A stretch of DNA of 11,092 bases, from assembly GCA_964405265.1 (NCBI GenBank), contig CAYONC010000025.1, positions 1-11,092 on the forward strand. The letters are read 5' to 3'. Below, piece by piece: positions 6,029 to 11,092 of the stretch. The first letter of the stretch is position 1. Every line of letters starts with the position of its first letter. This DNA comes from Eshraghiella sp964405265 (lineage in GTDB: Bacteria > Bacillota > Clostridia > Lachnospirales > Lachnospiraceae). The notes beneath the pieces are model-generated. The model was not told the DNA's origin. It saw only the letters and a program-made list of their open reading frames with translations, and did no database searches. The translations under genes and the position numbers were made by a program.

Positions 6029-6853
6029 CTAGGCTGCCGGCAGATTCTCAACCCTCATATACAGTTTTTCGTAGTCATTAGGCGACATATAGTCACAATG
6101 ACTGTGGATACGGACAGTGTTGTAAAAGGTTTCGATATACTCGAAAACCAATGAATAAGCATGGCGGTAATCACGAATCGTAAAGCGATTCAACCATTCG
6201 CGTTTAATCAGTGAATGGAAAGATTCAATGCAGGCATTATCATAAGGATAACCGGTGTGAGAATAACTGCGGGTCATTCCTTCGGTAGCCTGACGCCAGG
6301 CTGCGGAAACATACTGACAGCCACGATCCGTATGGATGATTAAAGGCATGTCTGTATCACGGGAAGCTTTGGCTTTATCAATGGTAGAGATCACGGTGGA
6401 CACTTCGAGCGTATCAGCAAGCGTCCAGGCAATGATTTTACGGGAATATAAGTCCATAATGCAATTAAGGTATACAAAACCATCTGTGGTCCAAATGTAG
6501 GTAATATCAGTACACCATACAGCATTAGGACGATTTGGATTAAACTGCTCATCAAGTATGTTATGCAGCTCTTTGCTGAAATCAGAATCACGAGTGGTTG
6601 TAGTCCAGGGTTTAATCCATTGAGCTTTGATTCCCATCTCGCGCATATATTTTCCAACGGTACGCTGAGAAATGCGTTCTCCGGCTTTACGGAGTTCTTT
6701 GGTAATTTTAGGAGCACCGTAGTTTTGGTTAGAATCATCATAGATATGTTGGATTTTCTTTTTAACAGCGGCTTTTCTTTGTCGTGTAGGAGATACTTTA
6801 CGATTAAGAAAAGCCCGGTAACCAGAGCGGGAAACGCCTAAAGATTTCAGCAT
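6029..6853 (-). CDS. IS3-family transposase OrfB (DDE integrase domain)
   Basis: The 274-residue frame carries an HTH_21-type region (about 27-75, with YGAPKITKEL) and the retroviral-integrase-like catalytic core (about 108-265). Acidic triad: Asp116 in WCTDITY, Asp176 in IHTDRGCQY, Glu210 in DNACIESFHSLIKRE. The D-E spacing is 33 residues, slightly shorter than the 35 usual for IS3. The frame is open upstream of the ATG through TGRRVSISG back past 6950. The active protein is therefore expected to be an OrfA-OrfB fusion made by -1 frameshifting on seven As (6958-6964), not a protein started at 6853. It cuts and joins the element ends. Confidence 0.93.
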   Translation of the reverse strand: MLKSLGVSRSGYRAFLNRKVSPTRQRKAAVKKKIQHIYDDSNQNYGAPKITKELRKAGERISQRTVGKYMREMGIKAQWIKPWTTTTRDSDFSKELHNILDEQFNPNRPNAVWCTDITYIWTTDGFVYLNCIMDLYSRKIIAWTLADTLEVSTVISTIDKAKASRDTDMPLIIHTDRGCQYVSAAWRQATEGMTRSYSHTGYPYDNACIESFHSLIKREWLNRFTIRDYRHAYSLVFEYIETFYNTVRIHSHCDYMSPNDYEKLYMRVENLPAA

Positions 6854-6930
6854 TCCGGAGATAGAGACGCGGCGTCCGGTGACCTTAGACGCCTCTACCT
6901 TGGCAGAAACTTCGGTATAGATAGCTTCTG

Positions 6931-7230
6931 TTAATCTTTTCCCAGAATGCTGATGGCTTTTTTTAACACATCAAGTGCATCCTGAGCATCCCGTAGCTCA
7001 CGTTTTAGACGGGCAATTTCTCTTTGTTCTTCTGATTCGTAGCAGCCGGAGCCGATGGTAGGAATATCACCATCATTATCTCTGAACTGTGCTTCCCAAC
7101 GAGCCAGAGTGCTAACTCCGATTCCGAGGTTTCTGGCACATTCGACTTGAGTCAGATCAGGGTGTTCTTTGCGATAGTTGACAGCATCCAACTTAAACTG
7201 TTTGGTGTGATGGGTTTTCTTACGTGACAT
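6931..7230 (-). CDS. IS3-family transposase OrfA (HTH and leucine zipper)
   Basis: A 99-residue DNA-binding subunit. Residues about 5-48 form the HTH (QFKLDAVNYR ... CARNLGIGVSTLARW). Residues about 66-94 form a coiled coil (EEQREIARLKRELRDAQDALDVLKK) used for multimerisation with OrfB. AGGAGGA (7238-7244) lies 7 bases before the ATG and fixes the start. Near its end the gene carries a slippery run (TTA AAA AAA GCC on the minus strand, 6955-6966) that allows -1 shifting into orfB. Confidence 0.93.
   Translation of the reverse strand: MSRKKTHHTKQFKLDAVNYRKEHPDLTQVECARNLGIGVSTLARWEAQFRDNDGDIPTIGSGCYESEEQREIARLKRELRDAQDALDVLKKAISILGKD
6958..6964 (-). other. -1 ribosomal frameshift site (A AAA AAA)
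   Basis: Seven As on the minus strand in the phase TT[A AAA AAA] G near the end of orfA. A -1 slip here reads on as KKSHQHSGKRLTEAIY and joins the orfB frame without a stop. This is the standard way IS3 elements make the fused transposase. No stimulatory structure was verified. Confidence 0.7.
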
Positions 7231-7251
7231 AATGAGATCCTCCTGAATGTT

Positions 7252-7257
7252 ATTATA
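7252..7257 (-). promoter_or_regulatory. -10 box of the IS3 transposase promoter
   Basis: TATAAT on the minus strand, preceded by TGT (extended -10), 22 bases upstream of the orfA ATG and inside the left end of the element. The -35 region is weak, as is common for tightly controlled insertion sequences. Confidence 0.5.
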
Positions 7258-7276
7258 ACAAGGGTTGTGGAGTATG

Positions 7277-7297
7277 TCTCATTTTAAATTGTTCTAA
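7277..7297 (-). repeat. IS3 left inverted repeat (inner part)
   Basis: On the minus strand TTAGAACAATTTAAAATGAGA, matching the right end (5997-6017) with 3 mismatches. Confidence 0.7.
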
Positions 7298-7332
7298 TTA
7301 GATGCTAACACTAAAAGGAAGGTGTTTGATGA

Positions 7333-7461
7333 ACAAGAATTGTTGATTTTGACCGCATTATTCTTTTTAAAGAAGGTAAAATTGTGGGGCAGGGAAATTT
7401 CAAAGAACTTATGCAAACCAATGCGTATTTTAAAGAACCGTATGCTGCAAACATGCAGTAA
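7333..7461 (+). pseudogene. ABC-transporter ATP-binding protein, C-terminal remnant
   Basis: The last 42 codons read TRIVDFDRIILFKEGKIVGQ onward to the stop, with GNFKELMQTNAYFKEPY in the middle. This is the typical end of an ABC ATPase of the exporter type: the segment after the H-loop (D.I..L..G.I...G...EL......Y..LY). Walker A, signature motif, Walker B and the H-loop are all missing, and the frame has a TGA immediately upstream (7330-7332), so it is a non-functional stump. It begins about 20 bases after the insertion sequence end and is followed at once by a strong terminator. This fits the IS, or a deletion next to it, having removed the body of a transporter gene. Confidence 0.75.
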
Positions 7462-7474
7462 AATTACTTATGTA

Positions 7475-7520
7475 AGAGATAAATGGGCAAATTATCTTGC
7501 CCCTTTATCTCTGTTTTTAT
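7475..7520 (+). terminator. Intrinsic terminator after the ABC remnant
   Basis: AGAGATAAA-T-GGGCAA (7475-7490) pairs with TTGCCC-C-TTTATCTCT (7497-7512) with one internal mismatch and a 6-base loop, followed by GTTTTTAT. A strong rho-independent terminator for the former transporter operon. The minus side lacks a T-run, so it would not serve the XRE gene equally well. Confidence 0.88.
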
Positions 7521-7585
7521 AATCTCTTTCAGTATATTGTCTGTTGGCTTCCTTCTGATACCGCTGCAAGCGTTCTGTAAGTGTC

Positions 7586-8614
7586 TTAAATATTTTTGAG
7601 CCGGTTTATTTCGTCGTAGATCCGCTGGACTTCACAGCCTTCCGTGATGTTCCATTCTTCTTTCAGCACTTTTAATTGCTCATAGCAGCTTGTAATTGCA
7701 GCAGCATAGTTTCCCTGAATTTCATAAATGTGTGCTGCTGTGATCTGGGCATCACAGTATTTGGGAGACGGCTGCAGTGCAAAGGCTTTTTTATAGTAAG
7801 CGATCGCATCGTCATATCTGCAGGCATAAGCCATGGCATCTGCCATGTTGGCGTAAGCAAGCCAGTCATCGCTGTAATCCAAAAGCATCTGTTCCCAAAT
7901 AGCTTCTGCTTTCTGGTGTTCACCGCGAGCCCATGCGATCTTCCCACGGTAAAAAGAAACACGGCAACTGTTATCCCGAGAACTCATTGCATCACAAACC
8001 GAGTCGGCTTCGTCTAAACGATAGTCAGCAATCAGCTCATCCATCAACCATAAATAGCCTCTTGCGTAATCAGGATTCTTTTTTATGAAATCCTTGTAAT
8101 AGGAAATGCGCTTGCTATGGTTTGCAAAATCCCAATCGGGGATGGTTCCCTCCTGCGCACGTTGGAGATTATTGTGATTTTGCTTCAATTCGGGCGCTAA
8201 TTCTAATGCTTCCTTTGCATACATTTCGGCGGTTTTTCTCAGCTCGTCTGCCTTATGATTATATAATTCTGACAGCAGGCGAAAAGCATCACTTTTACAG
8301 GAATCTTTGCTGAGCTTATCAGTTAAAAACTGTTCTGCCTGAGTAAATTCGTCAGCGCTTAATACAGACTGCATCTCTAACATATTTTCAATACGTTCAA
8401 ATTGAGCTTCTTCGGAAAGATTGAATAGCTCGTCAATTGTGCAGCCAAAGTAAACAGCAATTTCAGGAAGCAGCTGAATGTCGGGCATAGAGATATTGTT
8501 TTCCCATTTGCTGATCGTCTGAAAAGAAACATTCAGGGCTTTTGCTAAGGTGTCCTGCGTAATTCCTTTTCGGAAACGAAGCTGTTTGATTTTGTTTCCT
8601 AATTCCATATTCAT
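7586..8614 (-). CDS. XRE-family regulator with C-terminal TPR-like repeats
   Basis: The 342-residue product starts with a Cro/C1-type helix-turn-helix (residues about 5-63: LGNKIKQLRFRKGITQDTLA, then VSFQTISKWENNISMPDIQL and FGCTIDEL). The rest is alpha-helical with tetratricopeptide-like pairs, clearest at about 250-283 (WLAYANMADAMAYACRYDDA..YYKKAFALQP) and the next repeat at about 290-320. Such proteins are cytoplasmic repressors or activators whose TPR part binds a peptide or partner protein, or simply dimerises; which applies here cannot be told. The start at 8614 follows AGGAAGG with a 10-base gap; Met3 is an alternative. No clear partner gene lies in the operon. The nearest neighbour is the divergent ADP-ribosyltransferase-like gene, 381 bases away. 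Confidence 0.88.
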   Translation of the reverse strand: MNMELGNKIKQLRFRKGITQDTLAKALNVSFQTISKWENNISMPDIQLLPEIAVYFGCTIDELFNLSEEAQFERIENMLEMQSVLSADEFTQAEQFLTDKLSKDSCKSDAFRLLSELYNHKADELRKTAEMYAKEALELAPELKQNHNNLQRAQEGTIPDWDFANHSKRISYYKDFIKKNPDYARGYLWLMDELIADYRLDEADSVCDAMSSRDNSCRVSFYRGKIAWARGEHQKAEAIWEQMLLDYSDDWLAYANMADAMAYACRYDDAIAYYKKAFALQPSPKYCDAQITAAHIYEIQGNYAAAITSCYEQLKVLKEEWNITEGCEVQRIYDEINRLKNI

Positions 8615-8995
8615 AGATAGATTTCCTTCCTAAAAATTCATTAGAGAAATCACATCGGCCAATGCTTTCTGAATACAGTATAGTTTACGGAATATCAAAA
8701 AGCAATCACGCTGAAAGATAGCTGAGTATCCGAAAAAGCGAATTTTTAAATCCCGAATTTTTAAATTATCAATACCACCACGAAAGTTCCACAATACAAA
8801 ACAAAAATATATTTCGGTGAAAAGGAACTGAAATATCTTTGGGATCATTGAAATGAGTAAATGGGAAGTGTATACTGAAAAAGCAGGACATTCCGTCTGC
8901 ATATAGGCTTACAATGAAATCAGGTCACGGATGTTGCTTTATCGGAGTCATACATAGACAGCCGACGCAAAAGTGTCTGTGGAAGGGAGCTTAGG
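8615..8995. other. 381-base divergent intergenic region
   Basis: No convincing gene. It holds a possible minus-strand -10 (TATACT at 8677-8682) for the XRE gene and a pair of 13-bp direct repeats (8739-8766). A 17-codon frame (ATG 8853 to TAG 8906) has a poor ribosome binding site and no signal-peptide character. The frame of the 8996 gene stays open back to a TGA about 80 bases upstream but offers no start with a ribosome binding site. The AT-rich middle (8730-8820) is the likely regulatory part. Confidence 0.55.
8739..8766. repeat. Tandem direct repeat CGAATTTTTAAAT x2
   Basis: Two exact 13-bp copies (8739-8751, 8754-8766) with a 15-bp period, upstream of the XRE gene. A period near 1.5 helical turns and exact identity suggest a possible regulator binding pair, perhaps for autoregulation. 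No -35/-10 was aligned to it with certainty. Confidence 0.45.
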
Positions 8996-9316
8996 ATGAA
9001 CATTGAGATCAATCCGGCGGGAGCATGGTATCATGGTTCTGACAAGAGATTTGAGATATTGAAAGAGGGAAGTACGATCACACAGTGGAAAGAACTGGCA
9101 GAAGCATTTTCTCATCAACCGTCTGCACTGGGGTATGATGAGAATGGTGTGATCTTGCACAATGGGACGGAAAAGGGGTATTTATACATAATAGACGAGC
9201 AAATCATGGTAGGAGAGGATGTGTATCAGCATCCAACTACGACCATGGATCTGAATGCAGAATTTCTGACCAGAAGACCTTTGCGGGTACGCTTTGTTGA
9301 GGAATTGCAGGCGTGA
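8996..9316 (+). CDS. Small Arr-like protein (rifampin ADP-ribosyltransferase fold, predicted)
   Basis: The 106-residue product has the order of motifs seen in Arr-type enzymes, which move ADP-ribose from NAD+. YHGSDKRFEILKEGSTIT (residues 12-29) corresponds to the NAD-binding YHGT strand with its His (His13). A helix follows, ending AEAFSHQP. GYLYIID (61-67) corresponds to the strand with a conserved aromatic. NAEFLTRRPLRVRFVEEL (87-104) parallels the S.EPLRV end of Arr. Arr proteins are about 140 residues, so this is a compact relative. Whether the acidic catalytic residue is kept (Asp67, Asp75 or Asp85 are candidates) is not settled. The start follows GGAAGGGAG (8981-8989) by 6 bases. It stands alone. 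Target unknown: small-molecule (antibiotic) modification, protein modification or loss of activity are all open. Confidence 0.6.
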   Translation: MNIEINPAGAWYHGSDKRFEILKEGSTITQWKELAEAFSHQPSALGYDENGVILHNGTEKGYLYIIDEQIMVGEDVYQHPTTTMDLNAEFLTRRPLRVRFVEELQA

Positions 9317-9374
9317 AAAATGTTGCACCCTGCATGGCATGGGGCGGAGCTGTAATTTCAAGCTTCGTTATATT

Positions 9375-9414
9375 GGGGAACAAAATAGAGTTGCTGCAAC
9401 AGAAAATGTTCCCC
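9375..9414. repeat. Hairpin GGGGAACA ... TGTTCCCC between convergent genes
   Basis: Perfect 8-bp arms (9375-9382, 9407-9414) enclose 24 bases that contain a smaller GTTG-CTG-CAAC hairpin. It lies between the convergent Arr-like and MerR genes, where a terminator is expected, but neither strand shows a T-run. It may act as a bidirectional mRNA end structure. Confidence 0.45.
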
Positions 9415-9426
9415 ATGCATGCTCAT

Positions 9427-9831
9427 TCAAGACACAATATCCACGGGCAAAAGATTGCTGTAATATTTGGTCTTACCGGATAGCACATCATCATAGAACC
9501 CCTGCTTCCAATCAATATAGTCAATGCTGGCCTGCAGCTGCTTCATTTGATCAATCAGGGAACTTCGTTTGGCATCTAAGATGATTTTTCGTTCCGGAAT
9601 GGAAGCTTCACCTGCAAGGCAAAGGGTGAGGTATTCTTTCATCTCTGCGATACTCATGCCGCAGCTTTTGAGACAATTTAGGCTGTTGATCCATGCAATA
9701 TCACGCTCATCAAAGATTCTGCGGTTGTTTTTGTCGCGTTTCACATTGGGTACAAGTCCCTGGTTGCAATAGAATTTTAAGGTTTCATATGGAAGCTGCG
9801 TCTGCTCACAGGTCTCTTTCATGGTAAACAT
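9427..9831 (-). CDS. MerR-family transcriptional regulator
   Basis: A 134-residue regulator. Residues about 2-70 are the winged HTH: FTMKETCEQTQLPYETLKFY, the Y...GL.P...R...N.RIFDE.D wing (21-44), then INSLNCLKSCGMSIAEMKEY. A dimerising coiled coil follows at about 77-110 (ERKIILDAKRSSLIDQMKQL). The short C-terminal tail has no Cys cluster of the MerR/CueR metal-binding type, so an organic or redox signal is more likely, as in the AdhR/YhdM group often found beside aldo-keto reductases. AGGAG (9838-9842) lies 6 bases before the ATG. Divergent from the aldo-keto reductase, whose promoter (9860-9890) contains its likely operator. Expected action: bind the over-long spacer and twist the DNA to activate transcription on sensing the signal. 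Confidence 0.92.
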   Translation of the reverse strand: MFTMKETCEQTQLPYETLKFYCNQGLVPNVKRDKNNRRIFDERDIAWINSLNCLKSCGMSIAEMKEYLTLCLAGEASIPERKIILDAKRSSLIDQMKQLQASIDYIDWKQGFYDDVLSGKTKYYSNLLPVDIVS

Positions 9832-9859
9832 AGTGATCTCCTAAAAATAAAAATAATGC

Positions 9860-9890
9860 TTGACCGGTAGTAACTACCGATTGATACAAT
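9860..9890 (+). promoter_or_regulatory. MerR-type promoter of the reductase operon (19-bp spacer)
   Basis: TTGACC (9860-9865) and TACAAT (9885-9890) are separated by 19 bp, longer than the optimal 17 and characteristic of promoters activated by MerR proteins. A perfect palindrome fills the spacer. The start site is expected near 9897, leading to AAGGAGG at 9921-9927. Confidence 0.88.
9865..9879. promoter_or_regulatory. MerR operator palindrome CGGTAGT-A-ACTACCG
   Basis: Perfect 7-bp arms around a central A, located between the -35 and -10 boxes. This is the standard placement for a MerR-dimer operator. It is the natural target of the regulator encoded 34 bases away on the other strand. Confidence 0.85.
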
Positions 9891-9934
9891 GGGAGTGTAT
9901 CATAGATAGAGGTTGCTTTCAAGGAGGTTTTCAG

Positions 9935-10822
9935 ATGGAGTACAAGGTATTGAGCAATGGTGTGAAAATGCCGCAGCTTGGTTATGGGGTTTATCAGGTG
10001 ACGAAAGAGGAATGTGAGCGCTGTGTGCTGGAGGCATTAAAAGCAGGGTATCGCCTGATCGATACGGCACAGTCTTATTTTAATGAAGAGGAAGTGGGGT
10101 CTGCCATCAAGAAAAGCGGTATTCCCCGTGAAGAGATTTTTTTGACAACAAAGGTATGGATCGAACATTATGGTTACGAACAATGTAAAGCCTCCATTGA
10201 GGAATCTATGAGAAAATTACAGGTGGATTATCTGGATCTGTTATTGCTTCATCAGCCATTTGCGGATTATTATGGTGCATGGAGAGCTTTGGAAGAATAT
10301 TATGAAGCAGGAAAGCTCAGGGCGATCGGGATTTCTAATTTTTATCCGGACAGAATGGTGGATATTGCTACCTTCGCTAAAGTGAAACCCATGATAAACC
10401 AGGTAGAGATCCATCCCTACCACAATCAGGAAGCGTCAAAGAACTGGCATGATAAATATGGGGTTCAGATGGAAGCGTGGGCACCGTTTGGGGAAGGCAG
10501 AGGCGATATATTTACAGACCCGGTGCTTTCCGAAATAGGAGCAAAATATGGAAAGACCGTAGCACAGGTAATCCTCAGATGGCACCTGCAGAGAGGTATT
10601 ATCGTGATCCCTAAGTCGGTACATTCTGACAGGATGGTAGAAAATTTCAATGTATTTGATTTTGAACTTTCTTCTGAGGACATGGAAAAGATCGCTTCTC
10701 TTGATAAAAAACAGAGTGCATTTTTCTCCCATACAGATCCGAATATGGTAGAATGGTTTGGGAAGATGGTAGAAGAGAGAAAGAAACAGAACGATTGTAG
10801 GAAAGAAAAGAAAAACTGGTAA
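9935..10822 (+). CDS. Aldo-keto reductase (AKR superfamily)
   Basis: A cytoplasmic NADPH-dependent oxidoreductase that reduces aldehydes and ketones. The 295-residue product has the (beta/alpha)8 barrel signatures: YRLIDTAQSY with Asp43 and Tyr48, TTKVW with Lys73, LLLLHQP with His106 (the catalytic tetrad), GISNF (about 131-135), NQVEIHPY, and the cofactor loop IPKSVHSDRMVENFNVFDFELS. It resembles the 2,5-diketo-gluconate/glyoxal reductase branch. The C-terminus (EERKKQNDCRKEKKNW) is basic and probably disordered. The ATG at 9935 is chosen because AAGGAGG (9921-9927) precedes it by 7 bases; an in-frame TTG at 9860 lies inside the promoter -35 box and cannot be the start. First gene of the MerR-controlled operon; the flavoprotein follows after 12 bases. 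Probable role: detoxifying reactive carbonyls, by analogy with MerR/AdhR-linked reductases. Confidence 0.95.
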   Translation: MEYKVLSNGVKMPQLGYGVYQVTKEECERCVLEALKAGYRLIDTAQSYFNEEEVGSAIKKSGIPREEIFLTTKVWIEHYGYEQCKASIEESMRKLQVDYLDLLLLHQPFADYYGAWRALEEYYEAGKLRAIGISNFYPDRMVDIATFAKVKPMINQVEIHPYHNQEASKNWHDKYGVQMEAWAPFGEGRGDIFTDPVLSEIGAKYGKTVAQVILRWHLQRGIIVIPKSVHSDRMVENFNVFDFELSSEDMEKIASLDKKQSAFFSHTDPNMVEWFGKMVEERKKQNDCRKEKKNW

Positions 10823-10834
10823 AGGAGTAAGAAG

Positions 10835-11092
10835 ATGGTGAAGAAGGTTTTGATATTATCCGGAAGTCCAAGGAAACAGGGCAATTCAGATTTATTATGT
10901 GATGAATTTATGCGTGGGGCTTTAGAAGCAGGACATCAGGTAGAAAAAATCCGAGTACAGGAAAAAAACATAGCATATTGCAGAGCGTGCTATGCCTGTC
11001 GTGACAAAGGGATCTGTGCAATAAAAGACGATATGGCTGAGATCATGCAGAAAATGATCGATTGTGAGGTTATGGTGCTGGCAAGCCCGGTC
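10835..11092 (+). CDS. Iron-sulfur flavoprotein / NADPH-dependent FMN reductase family (partial)
   Basis: Only the first 86 codons are in the window. VKKVLILSGSPRKQGNSDLL (residues 2-21) is the flavodoxin-like FMN phosphate loop of the NADPH-dependent FMN reductase family. Residues 49-61 hold Cys49, Cys52, Cys55 and Cys61 (C-X2-C-X2-C-X5-C), the compact cluster motif reported for iron-sulfur flavoproteins, followed by the family's DDM (65-67) and the strand MVLASPV. AAAGGAG (10821-10827) overlaps the stop of the reductase gene and lies 7 bases before the ATG, so both are translated from one mRNA. It probably moves electrons in the redox response governed by the MerR regulator. The 3' end lies beyond the window. 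Confidence 0.88.
   Translation, partial: MVKKVLILSGSPRKQGNSDLLCDEFMRGALEAGHQVEKIRVQEKNIAYCRACYACRDKGICAIKDDMAEIMQKMIDCEVMVLASPV

Larger units (their letters stand above)
5986..7310 (-). mobile_element. IS3-family (IS150-like) insertion sequence
   Basis: The element contains two overlapping-frame genes on the minus strand (orfA 7230-6931, orfB 6853-6029) and imperfect inverted repeats. The clearest part is TTAGnACAAnnTAAAATGAGA: 21 bp with 3 mismatches, at 5997-6017 on the plus strand and 7277-7297 on the minus strand. The outer ends are placed at TG...CA positions (5986 and 7310) by analogy with IS3 elements and may be off by several bases. I could not see a convincing 3-bp target duplication. 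About 1.3 kb is normal for the group. Both genes look intact, so the copy may be active or recently inserted. Its flanks are gene remnants on both sides. Confidence 0.85.

Noticed and set aside
7322..7522. 66-codon plus-strand frame over the ABC remnant.
   Set aside because: It is the wrong frame for the ABC ATPase end and runs through the terminator stem; the real remnant is in another frame (7333-7461).
8853..8906. 17-codon frame (MSKWEVYTEKAGHSVCI) upstream of the XRE-TPR gene, considered as a signalling peptide gene.
   Set aside because: No good ribosome binding site, no hydrophobic export signal, and wrong character for a processed peptide pheromone; likely chance.
9294..9584. 96-codon plus-strand frame over the end of the Arr-like gene and the MerR gene.
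   Set aside because: It is antisense to the clear MerR coding sequence, has no ribosome binding site and shows no family features.
9860..9934. N-terminal extension of the aldo-keto reductase from a TTG at 9860.
   Set aside because: The TTG is part of the -35 box and lies upstream of the transcription start; a strong ribosome binding site precedes ATG 9935.

Overview
The window looks like chromosome of a low-GC Firmicute, most likely a gut or rumen member of the Clostridia (Lachnospiraceae-like). Evidence: AT-rich DNA, strong AGGAGG-type ribosome binding sites, a cyclic-di-GMP-I riboswitch, a clostridial-type IS3 element, an HK97-type phage portal fragment and a two-gene aldo-keto reductase/iron-sulfur-flavoprotein operon. 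The taxonomic call is inference; no rRNA or other marker gene is present.

Layout. (1) 1-561: phage debris, consisting of a terminator and the first ~120 codons of an HK97-family portal gene. It abuts, tail to tail, a secreted-protein gene (to 818, minus strand) that has also lost its 3' end, so the junction is a deletion or illegitimate recombination point. (2) 1059-2867: a membrane-anchored extracellular protein with a Thr/Glu-rich stalk containing in-frame DNA repeats and a predicted beta-propeller domain. (3) 3030-5170: a minus-strand maltose/galactoside-type O-acetyltransferase, divergent from a two-gene plus-strand unit made of a small two-helix membrane protein and a LacI-family repressor. 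(4) 5171-7520: a decayed accessory stretch. A consensus promoter drives a cyclic-di-GMP-I riboswitch and an intrinsic terminator, but no intact target gene follows. Instead there are hairpins, a 53-codon orphan reading frame, an IS3/IS150-group insertion sequence with both ORFs intact, and the last 42 codons of an ABC-transporter ATPase. (5) 7586-9316: an XRE-type regulator with TPR-like repeats on the minus strand, a 381-base gap, and a small protein that resembles the rifampin ADP-ribosyltransferase (Arr) fold. (6) 9427-11092: a MerR-family regulator divergent from an aldo-keto reductase and an iron-sulfur flavoprotein (cut by the window end). The intergenic space holds a textbook MerR-type promoter: 19-bp spacer with a perfect palindrome between the -35 and -10 boxes.

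How the genes work together. The clearest regulatory module is MerR -> aldo-keto reductase + flavoprotein, probably an inducible response to electrophiles, aldehydes or redox stress. The second is the riboswitch, whose expression platform shares bases between aptamer helix P1 and the terminator stem. This suggests cyclic-di-GMP turns transcription on, but the gene it controlled appears to have been lost or displaced by mobile-element activity. I found no convincing new multi-gene defence or biosynthetic system. The most noteworthy items are the orphan riboswitch, the Arr-like small protein, and the stalk/propeller surface protein.
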